A DNA stretch of 7,372 nucleotides from Chloroflexota bacterium (GCA_012513725.1 JAAZBQ010000445.1:1-7372), one strand, 5' to 3'. Shown: positions 1 to 6,937, counted from the stretch's first letter. The notes: generated by a model from the sequence alone, not told the origin. Translations and numbers: made by a program.

Positions 1-151
1 GTGCCCCGGTCTACGGCGACGCAGTGGGGGGCAGGCCTCTACCGCTCTGCTCCCCGTGCCTCCCTTTCCACCGCGCGGCCCTATCCCGTCACCCCGATGC
101 CCATTGGTGCCCCCCGCTGACGGGTGATGGGTGCTTGTGCCCAACAGAGAG

Positions 152-181
152 GCTTGGGAGGCAGTGCGCCGGAGATCCTTC
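152..181 (+). repeat. Short ~30-nt direct repeat, left copy
   Basis: This stretch (core CTTGGGAGGCAGTGCG) recurs in the same orientation at 353-383. By hand alignment about 25 of 31 columns match, with one gap. The two copies sit on either side of dispersed-repeat copy A (188-312). They are too long and too diverged to be a transposition target duplication. They could be outer parts of a larger repeated module. Weaker resemblance, in inverted orientation, is visible around 31-60 and near 6725-6760. Confidence 0.5.
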
Positions 182-187
182 GCTTCG

Positions 188-312
188 CTGCTCAGAAACT
201 TGACTCGGGGACCCTCGAAGGACGCCCGCGAGGATCAATCCTGTGAATCTTGTGAATCCTGTCCTCTTCTCGGTTTCTTGCGCCATGAGTGGCGCCGCGG
301 CGACATGGGCTA
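188..312 (+). repeat. Dispersed intergenic repeat, copy A
   Basis: The copy begins at CTGCTCAGAAAC and runs through a CGGGGACCC block and a 9-bp tandem (TGTGAATCY, ~240-266) to a GCGCCA-TGAG-TGGCGC hairpin at 280-295. Copy B (6793-6914) is about 91% identical over the first ~106 nt (9 differences by hand). Copy C (6588-6693) is a more diverged inverted copy. All three are intergenic and none keeps a shared start codon, so I read this as a non-coding dispersed repeat, possibly a miniature element. Similarity fades after about 312. Confidence 0.8.
280..295. other. Perfect 6-bp hairpin at the end of repeat copy A
   Basis: GCGCCA (280-285) and TGGCGC (290-295) pair around a TGAG loop. It lies about 90 nt past the histidine kinase stop, so on the minus strand it could help protect or end that transcript. 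No T-run follows on either strand, so it is not a standard intrinsic terminator. Copy B keeps the loop and 5 of the 6 pairs at 6885-6898. Confidence 0.5.
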
Positions 313-352
313 CTCAGGATGACGGGGTTTGGGGGAGGCGTGGTGGGATGGG

Positions 353-383
353 GAGCTTGGGAGGGCAGTGCGTGGGAGGTCCT
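353..383 (+). repeat. Short ~30-nt direct repeat, right copy
   Basis: This is the partner of 152-181, in the same orientation, with about 25 of 31 columns matching. It ends 3 nt before the histidine kinase stop codon (387-389, minus strand), so it would form the start of that gene's 3' untranslated region. Confidence 0.5.
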
Positions 384-386
384 CTG

Positions 387-3176
387 CTATCCCGGTGGCA
401 CCTGGCCGTCCGCCTCGGCGCTGGGGGCGGGGTCGAGGGCGGGGACGTAGAGGGTAAAGGTCGTGCCGACGCCGAGGCGGCTGTCCACGAGCACCGTCCC
501 GCCGTTCTGCGCGACGATGCCATAGACCACCGATAGCCCCAGGCCGTGGCGCCCCGCGGCCCGGTGCCGGGTATAGTGGGGCTGGAAGAGCCGCTTCAGG
601 TCCTCCTCGGCGATCCCCTGGCCGTTGTCCGACACGCTGAGCACCGCATAGCGCCCGGGCGCCAGGCCCAGAGCGCGGGCCTCGCCTTCATCCAGGTGTG
701 CCGGGCGAGTGGCGATCCGGATGAGCCCGGCACGCCCCGCGCGGTCGGCCCGCTCGGCGATGGCGTCCACGGCGTTGATCACCAGGTTCGTCAGCACCCG
801 GGTCACCTGGCCGGGATCTCCCCAGGCATATAACGGCGCCGCCGACAGGCCGAGCTCGAGCGCCACCCCCTCGCGCAGGAGCCGCCGGAGCACCGGCTCG
901 TTCCGGCGGATGAGCACGTTCAGGTGCAACACCTCCGGCTCGATCTGCTCGTCGCGGCCCACGGCGGCCAGTTGTCGGATCACCGAGGTGCCGCTCTCCG
1001 CCACCAGTTGAATGGCCTGGATCTCCCGGGCAGCCGGAGAGTCGGGCGGCAGCATGGCCTCCAGCAGCTCGCACTCGCCCTCTACCACGCTGAGCAGGTT
1101 GCCGAAATCGTGGGCCACGCCGGCCGCCAGCCTGCCCACGGCCTCCATCTGCTCCGACTGGCGCAGGGCGGCCTCCAGGCGCCTGCTGGCGGTGACGTCG
1201 CGGCACAGGAGCGCCACCCGCTGCCCGCCGTTCACCGGCACGCCATAGGCCGCCAGGTCCACATAGGCGCCCGACGCAGGATGCGCGCCCGACGCAGGAT
1301 GCGCGCCCGACGCAGGGGGCGCGCCCGACGCAGGATGCGCGCCCGGCTCCCCCTCGGGCACAGCAGCGCTCAGCAACTCGACCCCGGCGCGGTGCCGTGG
1401 CCTCCCGCCGGCCAGCGTCGCCTCGAGTACGCCCGCCAGTGTCTCGCCCGCGATCGCCAGGCGCGCCCCCACGTCGGCGGCGCCCTGGGCCAGCAGGATC
1501 TCGCGAGGCCGACCGAACATCTCCACGGCCCGCTCGTTGCAGTCCACGATGCGCAGGGCGTCGTCGAACAGCAGGAACGCGTCGCCGATGTTCTCGAACA
1601 GGGCCCGGGCCCGCGCCTCCGACTCGCGGAGCGCCTCAGCGGCCTGCTTTTGGTCGGTGATGTCGCGCACCGAGCCCACCACCGCCACCGGCGCGCCGTC
1701 CGCGCCGCGCACCAGCGAGCGGTTGTCGCTGTACCAGTGGTAGGTGCCGTCGGTGTGCAGCCAGCGATACTGGACAGGGGGCTCCCGATCGCCGTCATGG
1801 CCCCCGCTCACCAGCGTGCGAAAGGCCGTGACAAAGCCCTCCTGGTCGTCGGGGTGGATGCCGGCCAGAATCCCACGCGGGTCGGCGCCTCGGACTTGCT
1901 CCGAGGCGAGTCCTGAGAGGTGTTCGGCCGCGGGGCTCACATAGTCAAAGCGCAGGGGATCGATACTCATCCGGTACGACATGTCCCGGGCGTGGTCGAG
2001 CACCTCACGCAGGCGCTGGTCGGTACGGCGTAGATCCTCAAGGGTGCGCACCTGCTCGGAGACGTCGCGCAACACCACCTGCACGGCCTCGTCCTGGCCA
2101 TAGCGCACCCGGGCGGCGCGAATGTGGACGTACAGGTCGCGCCCGTCGTAGGACCGCAGCCGCTCGACGACATAGGGGTCGATGTCGTCGTTCTCCATCG
2201 CCCGGCGGATGCGCTCGGCCACGACGTCGCGGTACTCGGGGTGGACGTGGTCCAACACGTGGCGACCGACGAGGTCCTCGGGCCTGGCCACGCCGAGCAT
2301 GGCGGCCGCCGCCCGGTTGGCGTACACGATGAGGCCATTCACCTGGACATAGATGGCGTCGGGGGAGGACTCCACGAGGCGGCGGTAGCGCTCCTCACTC
2401 TCCTGCAGGGCACGCTCGACGGCGAGCCGCTCGGAGAGGTCGTGGCAGATGACCTGGAACTGCTCCCGGCGGCCGGCGTAGGCGGGAGAAGCCGCCACCT
2501 CGACCCACAAAGGGCCGCGCCCGTCGTAGGTCATGAACCGGGTCATCACGTGGGTGATGGCCCGCCGCTCGCGGGCGGCCGTGGCGATGCGCTCGGCGAC
2601 GAGGTCGCGGTCTTCGGGGTGTATGTGGTCCAGGACGTGCCGACCGATGAGGTCGTCGGGACTCGAGAGCCCCAGGAACCGCGCGGCGGCGGGGTTGGCG
2701 TACGAGATGCGGCCGCGCTCGTGCAGGTAGATGGCGTCGGGCGAGTGTTCCACCAGGAGCCGGTAGCGCTCCTCGCTCTCCTGGAGGGCGCGCTCGGCCA
2801 CACGCACACCACCCAAGTCGTGGAGGAGCAGGCCGAGCCGACGCGCCCCGCCGCCGGGCAGCGGCATGATCTCCACCCGGGCGTCGACGCTCCCCTGGTG
2901 CGTCTGCAGGCGGACGTCCACCTCGCCGCACGCGGTGCGGATGGCGCAGCGGTCGAGGGCGTCGGAGAGGCCCTCGCGATCGGCGGGGTGTACCAGGTCG
3001 TCCAGGGGTCGGCCCACCGGCTCGGGGCCGAGGAGCGTCCGGGCAGCGCGATTGACGTACTCGACCTGCCCCCCGCAGATCACGAGCGCAGGGAGCGGCA
3101 TCGCATCGACCAGGGCTCCCAGGGTGCCGGGACCGGACTGGCGCGTGGAATCCGGCGGCGAACCGAACGGGTGCAT
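387..3176 (-). CDS. Cytoplasmic multi-PAS sensor histidine kinase, no receiver domain
   Basis: 929 residues. Five PAS-like domains lie at about 20-122, 133-250, 259-375, 385-507 and 516-664, followed by a HisKA dimerisation/phosphoacceptor domain (~670-738) and a HATPase_c domain (~785-915). The H-box reads VAHDFGNLL with phosphoacceptor His689. The usual family form is HDFNNLL, so G692 is unusual, but D690 and N693 (the D-x-x-N phosphatase motif) are kept. The N-box is NLVINAVDAI (797-806), G1 is DNGQGI (850-855) and G2 is HGLGL. I see no signal peptide, membrane span or receiver domain, so it probably senses a cytoplasmic cue through PAS ligands or redox and phosphorylates a separate regulator, not visible here. 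PAS2 and PAS3 are near-duplicates. An 18-bp tandem repeat encodes GAHPAS units inside PAS5 (residues 612-635). The ATG start follows AGGGAGG (3180-3186) at short spacing. The gene begins 21 nt after the CPBP gene and is last in the operon. Its ligand and partner are unknown. Confidence 0.93.
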   Translation of the reverse strand: MHPFGSPPDSTRQSGPGTLGALVDAMPLPALVICGGQVEYVNRAARTLLGPEPVGRPLDDLVHPADREGLSDALDRCAIRTACGEVDVRLQTHQGSVDARVEIMPLPGGGARRLGLLLHDLGGVRVAERALQESEERYRLLVEHSPDAIYLHERGRISYANPAAARFLGLSSPDDLIGRHVLDHIHPEDRDLVAERIATAARERRAITHVMTRFMTYDGRGPLWVEVAASPAYAGRREQFQVICHDLSERLAVERALQESEERYRRLVESSPDAIYVQVNGLIVYANRAAAAMLGVARPEDLVGRHVLDHVHPEYRDVVAERIRRAMENDDIDPYVVERLRSYDGRDLYVHIRAARVRYGQDEAVQVVLRDVSEQVRTLEDLRRTDQRLREVLDHARDMSYRMSIDPLRFDYVSPAAEHLSGLASEQVRGADPRGILAGIHPDDQEGFVTAFRTLVSGGHDGDREPPVQYRWLHTDGTYHWYSDNRSLVRGADGAPVAVVGSVRDITDQKQAAEALRESEARARALFENIGDAFLLFDDALRIVDCNERAVEMFGRPREILLAQGAADVGARLAIAGETLAGVLEATLAGGRPRHRAGVELLSAAVPEGEPGAHPASGAPPASGAHPASGAHPASGAYVDLAAYGVPVNGGQRVALLCRDVTASRRLEAALRQSEQMEAVGRLAAGVAHDFGNLLSVVEGECELLEAMLPPDSPAAREIQAIQLVAESGTSVIRQLAAVGRDEQIEPEVLHLNVLIRRNEPVLRRLLREGVALELGLSAAPLYAWGDPGQVTRVLTNLVINAVDAIAERADRAGRAGLIRIATRPAHLDEGEARALGLAPGRYAVLSVSDNGQGIAEEDLKRLFQPHYTRHRAAGRHGLGLSVVYGIVAQNGGTVLVDSRLGVGTTFTLYVPALDPAPSAEADGQVPPG
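1267..1338. repeat. In-frame 18-bp tandem repeat within the kinase gene
   Basis: Four consecutive 18-bp units match GCGCCCGACGCAGGATGC, at 1267-1284, 1285-1302, 1303-1320 (variant end GGGGGC) and 1321-1338, with a 7-nt partial unit following. Read on the minus strand they encode GAHPAS, GAPPAS, GAHPAS and GAHPAS. Because 18 is a multiple of three, gain or loss of units keeps the frame. The insertion sits in the fifth PAS domain, between ELLSAAV and the YVDLAAYGVPV strand, so it is probably a flexible surface loop. Confidence 0.95.
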
Positions 3177-3197
3177 GGTCCTCCCTCTTACGCTGCG

Positions 3198-3817
3198 CTA
3201 GCCGAGCAGCGCGCGCAGCGCCGCGAGCAGCGCGGGCCACACCAGCAGGACGAACGCGGCCACCAGGTGGCAGGCGGTGGCGGCCGCCAGCCCGTGGCTC
3301 TCGCGGACATACGTCCATACCAGGCCCAACAGGGCCATCGCCAGCACCGCGGCGACCACCGAGGGGAACGGGGCGTGGGGCGCAAAGTACAGGAGCCCGG
3401 CCAGGGCGTACAGGCCGACGCCAGCGGCGGCGCCTGCCTCCGGCGCGAGGATGCCCCGAAAGAACACCTCCTCGAGGGGCGCCGGCACCAGGCAGGCCTG
3501 GTAAAAGAGGAGCGCGAGGTCGCCGGCACCATACAGGCGCCCGGCCATCGCGCGCAGCTGCGTGGGCACAAACGCCCACACGGGCAGCGAGATCACCAGC
3601 CCCAGGAGCGCCCCGCGGCCCACCGCCGGGAGCGAGAACCTCCACTCCAGCGAGCCCAAGCCGGGGTATGCCAGGACCAGGACGCCGAGCGCCACGTACA
3701 GGATCGCCAGGCGGCCGGGCTGGGGCAGCGCGATCGTCGCCACGCCGACGCCGGCGAACACGAGAAAGAGGAGGTGGGGCGCCGCGACGGTGGCCGGCGC
3801 CCCGGCTGCGCGGCGGG

Positions 3818-3821
<4 letters not shown>
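3198..3821 (-). CDS. CPBP (Abi/CAAX-like) family intramembrane metalloprotease homologue
   Basis: 207 residues, mostly hydrophobic, with about seven membrane segments (roughly 15-32, 38-53, 68-85, 103-116, 134-147, 154-172, 180-205). The family's first motif EExxxR is intact as E117-E118-V-F-F-R122. The second appears as YFAPH with His149, Tyr standing where the family usually has Phe. The third keeps His185 (HLVAA), but the usual Asn/Asp/Ser-type residue four positions on is Ala189. The glutamates and both histidines expected to bind metal are present, so activity is plausible but not certain. Family members cleave prenylated proteins or other membrane substrates, or serve in bacteriocin immunity; which applies here cannot be told. 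The GTG start (3819-3821) overlaps the ltaE stop by 4 nt (GTGA). The upstream Shine-Dalgarno is weak, so translation is probably coupled to ltaE. The kinase gene follows after 21 nt. Confidence 0.85.
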
Positions 3822-4870
<1,049 letters not shown>

Positions 4871-4878
4871 GGAACTTG

Positions 4879-4886
4879 CTCCTCTT
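4879..4886 (-). promoter_or_regulatory. Ribosome binding site of ltaE, fixes a GTG start
   Basis: On the minus strand the site reads AAGAGGAG, ending 8 nt before GTG at 4868-4870. No nearby ATG gives the conserved N-terminus, so this site supports the GTG start. Confidence 0.8.
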
Positions 4887-4909
4887 GTGTGATGGGTGCT
4901 GGACGACCC

Positions 4910-4933
4910 CCCAGAGGCGCAGCGCGCCCTGGG
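4910..4933. other. GC-rich hairpin just after the rluA-family stop codon
   Basis: CCCAGaGGCGC (4910-4920) and GCGCCCTGGG (4924-4933) form a 10-bp stem with one bulged A and a 3-nt loop. On the transcript it begins four bases past the TAG stop (4937-4939) and precedes the ltaE ribosome binding site. No U-run follows, so a full intrinsic terminator is unlikely. It may instead stabilise the upstream message or partly attenuate expression of the three distal genes. Confidence 0.55.
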
Positions 4934-4936
4934 AGC

Positions 4937-5917
4937 CTACGGTACGCGGTCTATCTCGGCCAACGCGGCGACCAGATCGGGCGGCAGCGGGGCCTCGGCC
5001 TCGATCCGCTCGCCCGTCACCGGGTGCTCGAACGCCAGGCGCCAGGCGTGCAGGAACTGCCGAGAGATCGTCAGCCGTTCGCGGCGCCGGCCGTACACCG
5101 GGTCGCCTACCACCGGGTGCCCGATGGCGGCGAAATGGACGCGCAGCTGGTGAGTGCGCCCCGTCAGCAGGAGCGCCTCGACATAGGTATACGCGCCGAG
5201 GTACTCGCGCACCCGGTACTCGGTCCGCGCCGGGCGGCCCCCCTCCCGGAGGACGGCCATCCGCTGGCGGTGCACCGGGTCGCGGCCGATGGGCGCCTCG
5301 ATCGCCCCCCGGTCGGGGGCCAGGGCGCCGTGGAGGAGCGCCAGGTAGCGCTTGTCCACCGCCCGCGACTTGAACGCTGCCTGCAGCGCCTGCTGCACCT
5401 CGCGGCCCAGGGCCACCACCAGGAGCCCCGAGGTATCGCGATCCAGCCGGTGGACGATCCCCGGTCGGATGGGATCCAGGTCGGCACGGGCCACCTCGGG
5501 CCGGTGCGCCAGGAGGGCGTTCACCAGGGTGCCGGTGGAATGCCCGGGGCTGGGGTGCACCACGAGGCCGGCGGGCTTGTTCACCACCAGGAGGTGCTCG
5601 TCCTCATAGACGACGTCGAGGGGCAACGCCTCGGGGAGCGGCGCCTCTTCGCCCGGCGGCGGCATGCGGAGGGTGATGACGTCGCCGGCATCGGGCACCA
5701 GCGAGGGCCTGGCGGGGCAGCCGTTCACCGAGACATCGCCGCTGCGGATCAGCGCCTGTACCCGCGAGCGGGAGAGGTCGGGATATCGCCCCGCCAGGTA
5801 GCGGTCCAGCCGCTCCGCCTCCCCCTCGACCACCAGGGTGCGCACCTCGGCCCCGCGGCGCTCAGGCGTCATGACGCTGCCACACCATCTGCACCGGGTC
5901 GCACCCACGACCCCCAT
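4937..5917 (-). CDS. RluA/RluD-family 23S rRNA pseudouridine synthase
   Basis: 326 residues from the chosen start, the size of RluD-type enzymes. It isomerises uridines to pseudouridine, most likely in 23S rRNA. An S4 RNA-binding domain (about 36-95: LDRYLAGRYP, SRSRVQALIRSG, VSVNG) is followed by the catalytic domain with VNKPAGLVVHP, the catalytic motif HRLDRDTSG (Asp159) and the C-terminal GRTHQLRVH and GDPVYG motifs. The open frame runs upstream to 6097, but that part lies inside lspA. I chose ATG 5915-5917 because GAGGG (5925-5929), which overlaps the lspA stop, is 7 nt before it. ATG 5870-5872 (MTPERRGAEV) is the main alternative and would give 311 residues with a more typical N-terminus but a poor ribosome binding site. 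The longer form adds a CRWC pair of unknown meaning. The lspA-rluD pairing is common in bacteria. Exact site specificity (RluC, RluD or RluA type) cannot be assigned. Confidence 0.93.
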   Translation of the reverse strand: MGVVGATRCRWCGSVMTPERRGAEVRTLVVEGEAERLDRYLAGRYPDLSRSRVQALIRSGDVSVNGCPARPSLVPDAGDVITLRMPPPGEEAPLPEALPLDVVYEDEHLLVVNKPAGLVVHPSPGHSTGTLVNALLAHRPEVARADLDPIRPGIVHRLDRDTSGLLVVALGREVQQALQAAFKSRAVDKRYLALLHGALAPDRGAIEAPIGRDPVHRQRMAVLREGGRPARTEYRVREYLGAYTYVEALLLTGRTHQLRVHFAAIGHPVVGDPVYGRRRERLTISRQFLHAWRLAFEHPVTGERIEAEAPLPPDLVAALAEIDRVP

Positions 5918-5924
5918 CACCCGG

Positions 5925-5929
5925 CCCTC
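5925..5929 (-). promoter_or_regulatory. Ribosome binding site of the rluA-family gene
   Basis: GAGGG on the minus strand shares bases with the lspA stop codon (TGA, 5928-5930) and lies 7 nt before ATG 5915-5917. This favours the upstream start over ATG 5870-5872 and implies close translational coupling with lspA. Confidence 0.55.
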
Positions 5930-6485
5930 AAGCCGAGGCCTGGGAGCCCGCCTCGCAGCCCTCCTCGCAGCCCGCATCGGCCCGCGATTGGGCTTCCTCC
6001 GGCTCGGGCCGGTCGTGGAAGAGCATGAACCAGGCCAGGATGATGGTACCGACGACGATGCTCGAATCGGCGACGTTGAACACGGGCCAGAAGCCAAAGT
6101 CGATGAAATCGGTCACTGCGCCGTCGTGCATCAGGCGGTCGACAAAGTTGCCCAGCGCGCCGCCCAGCTGCAGGCCCATGGCCACCCGCAGGAACGCCGG
6201 CGGGCTATCCAAGCGGCCATAGTAGTAGATGATACCCAACACGACCAGGACGGCCACGCCCATAAAGATCGTGGCGCCGCCCGGGAACAGTCCAAACGCC
6301 GCGCCCGTGTTGTGGATGTGGCGCAGGACCACGATGGGCTCCAGCCACTCGATGGGCATGTAGGGCTCGTACAGGGGCAGGTGCTGGCGCACGAGCGACT
6401 TGGTGACCTGATCCAACGTCAGGACCGCCGCCGCGACGAGGGCGAGGAGCAGGTAGACGCCGATCTTGCGCGTGGCATGCTTCAT
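5928..6485 (-). CDS. lspA: Lipoprotein signal peptidase (signal peptidase II)
   Basis: 185 residues. This membrane aspartyl protease removes the signal peptide from diacylglyceryl-modified prolipoproteins just before the lipobox cysteine. Four membrane helices are visible (about 9-25, 69-88, 97-113, 138-156). Conserved parts are LDQVTK (24-29), HNTGAAFG (58-65), GNFVDR with catalytic Asp116, and FNVADSS with catalytic Asp140. The length slightly exceeds the usual ~160 because of a charged C-terminal tail (158-185) ending in the repeats GCEE/GCEA. The ATG at 6483-6485 follows GGAG (6494-6497) at 8 nt. It is the first gene of the minus-strand operon, with a promoter at 6536-6564. The pseudouridine synthase gene begins 10 nt after its stop. 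Confidence 0.97.
   Translation of the reverse strand: MKHATRKIGVYLLLALVAAAVLTLDQVTKSLVRQHLPLYEPYMPIEWLEPIVVLRHIHNTGAAFGLFPGGATIFMGVAVLVVLGIIYYYGRLDSPPAFLRVAMGLQLGGALGNFVDRLMHDGAVTDFIDFGFWPVFNVADSSIVVGTIILAWFMLFHDRPEPEEAQSRADAGCEEGCEAGSQASA
5937..5972. repeat. 12-bp tandem repeat at the 3' end of lspA
   Basis: On the minus strand there are three adjacent 12-bp units: GGCTGCGAGGAG (5961-5972), GGCTGCGAGGCG (5949-5960) and a decayed GGCTCCCAGGCC (5937-5948). They encode GCEE, GCEA and GSQA just before the stop. The first two differ at one base. This tail lies beyond the last membrane helix and is not part of the conserved enzyme. Confidence 0.85.
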
Positions 6486-6493
6486 GTATCGTT

Positions 6494-6505
6494 CTCCGAT
6501 TGGAG
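6494..6505 (-). promoter_or_regulatory. lspA ribosome binding site inside a small hairpin
   Basis: On the minus strand CTCC (6502-6505), loop AATC, GGAG (6494-6497). GGAG is the Shine-Dalgarno sequence, 8 nt before the lspA ATG. A 4-bp stem is weak on its own and may be chance, but it could slightly reduce translation initiation. Confidence 0.5.
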
Positions 6506-6535
6506 TCTTGTCCTTCCGTGTCGTACCGTCCTCCT

Positions 6536-6564
6536 ATTCTACGGTTTCCCTCCCGAACAGGCAA
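6536..6564 (-). promoter_or_regulatory. Predicted sigma-70-type promoter for the lspA operon
   Basis: Read on the minus strand: -35 TTGCCT (6559-6564, 4 of 6 to consensus), a 17-nt spacer, and -10 TAGAAT (6536-6541, 5 of 6). Transcription would start near 6529, leaving a leader of about 44 nt before lspA. It is the only good match I see upstream of the operon. Repeat copy C begins about 23 nt further upstream. Confidence 0.65.
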
Positions 6565-6587
6565 AGGGCGAGAAGGTGTGCGCCGGC

Positions 6588-6693
6588 CCACTCCTCACGT
6601 CAGAGACTGAGGGGAGGACAGGATTCACAGGATTCACAAGATGGGTTTTCGAGGGCATCCGTCGGGGGGTCCCCGCACCAGGTTTCTGAGCAG
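6588..6693 (-). repeat. Dispersed intergenic repeat, copy C (inverted)
   Basis: Read on the minus strand, this copy starts at CTGCTCAGAAAC (6693 downwards), keeps CGGGGACCC, and carries the 9-bp tandem at 6614-6640. Its 29-nt core (6614-6642) is a perfect inverted match to 6843-6871 in copy B. The segment between the start block and the core is more diverged than A is from B. Past the core the match to CTCGGTTTCTTGCG of copy A is only partial (CTCAGTCTCTGACG). Confidence 0.75.
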
Positions 6694-6711
6694 GACGGGC
6701 TGACGGGCAGC

Positions 6712-6741
6712 CTGTGCGCGCAAGGGAGACGCGGGGCACAG
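6712..6741. other. Stem-loop in the centre of the inverted repeat pair
   Basis: CTGTGC (6712-6717) pairs with GCACAG (6736-6741). The stem continues as GCG (6718-6720) with CGC (6730-6732) past a 3-nt bulge, closing a 9-nt loop. It lies between repeat arms C and B. No U-run follows on either strand. Confidence 0.5.
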
Positions 6742-6750
6742 TATGGTAGA

Positions 6751-6766
6751 GGTCCTTCGGCGGACC
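6751..6766. other. Second small stem-loop in the centre of the inverted pair
   Basis: GGTCC (6751-6755) and GGACC (6762-6766) pair around the loop TTCGGC. With the stem at 6712-6741 it makes the region between the repeat arms rich in potential structure. Confidence 0.45.
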
Positions 6767-6792
6767 CTTCCACCGACGTCAGGGCAGGCCTG

Positions 6793-6914
6793 CTGCTCAG
6801 AAACTTGACTCGGGGACCCTCGACGGGCGCCCGTGAGGATCAATCTTGTGAATCCTGTGAATCCTGTCCTCTCCCCGTTTCTGGCGCCATGAGTGGCGGC
6901 GGGGGCGTTTGGGC
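6793..6914 (+). repeat. Dispersed intergenic repeat, copy B
   Basis: This copy runs in the same orientation as copy A, with about 97 of 106 aligned positions identical. It starts at CTGCTCAGAAACTTGAC, carries the 9-bp tandem (~6845-6871) and ends with the CGCCA-TGAG-TGGCG hairpin (6885-6898). Weaker likeness to A continues to the TTTGGGCT at about 6908-6915. Its right edge therefore reaches the -35 region of the aspS promoter. It faces copy C across a 99-nt centre. Confidence 0.82.
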
Positions 6915-6937
6915 TGTGGCCCGCGTCTGGCTATAAT
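6909..6937 (+). promoter_or_regulatory. Predicted promoter for aspS
   Basis: A perfect -10 box TATAAT lies at 6932-6937, 17 nt after a weak -35 TTGGGC (6909-6914, 3 of 6). Transcription would start near 6944, giving a leader of about 34 nt. The -35 element overlaps the right edge of repeat copy B. Confidence 0.75.

Larger units (their letters stand above)
1..386. other. Intergenic region downstream of the histidine kinase, no gene supported
   Basis: No reading frame here looks like a protein. The short frames that cross 190-290 are translations of a repeat that also occurs at 6588-6693 and 6793-6914. The stretch holds repeat copy A (188-312), two copies of a ~30-nt motif (152-181 and 353-383), and a 7-bp inverted repeat, CCCGTCA at 85-91 with TGACGGG at 118-124. 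The kinase stop codon is at 387-389 on the minus strand. I see no stem followed by a T-run on that strand that would make a standard intrinsic terminator. The gene to the left lies outside the window. Confidence 0.7.

Noticed and set aside
89..286. Small minus-strand open frame (RTGFTRFTG...RGSPSQVSEQ) with a relative in the plus frame at 6600-6689
   Set aside because: Both are translations of the intergenic repeat; copy B has an indel that breaks the shared frame and there is no common start or ribosome binding site.
280..295. Hairpin considered as an intrinsic terminator for the kinase operon
   Set aside because: No T-run follows on the minus strand, and the hairpin is part of a repeat that also occurs upstream of aspS.
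1267..1338. Tandem units considered as a CRISPR array
   Set aside because: Units are only 18 bp, directly adjacent with no spacers, and in frame within a coding PAS domain.
924..1916. A 330-residue plus-strand open frame with repeated RARRRM segments
   Set aside because: The repeats are the antisense reading of the kinase minisatellite; the sense frame has intact HisKA and HATPase motifs.
5918..6097. Longer version of the pseudouridine synthase starting at 6097
   Set aside because: The added part lies inside the conserved lspA coding region, has no family similarity and no ribosome binding site.
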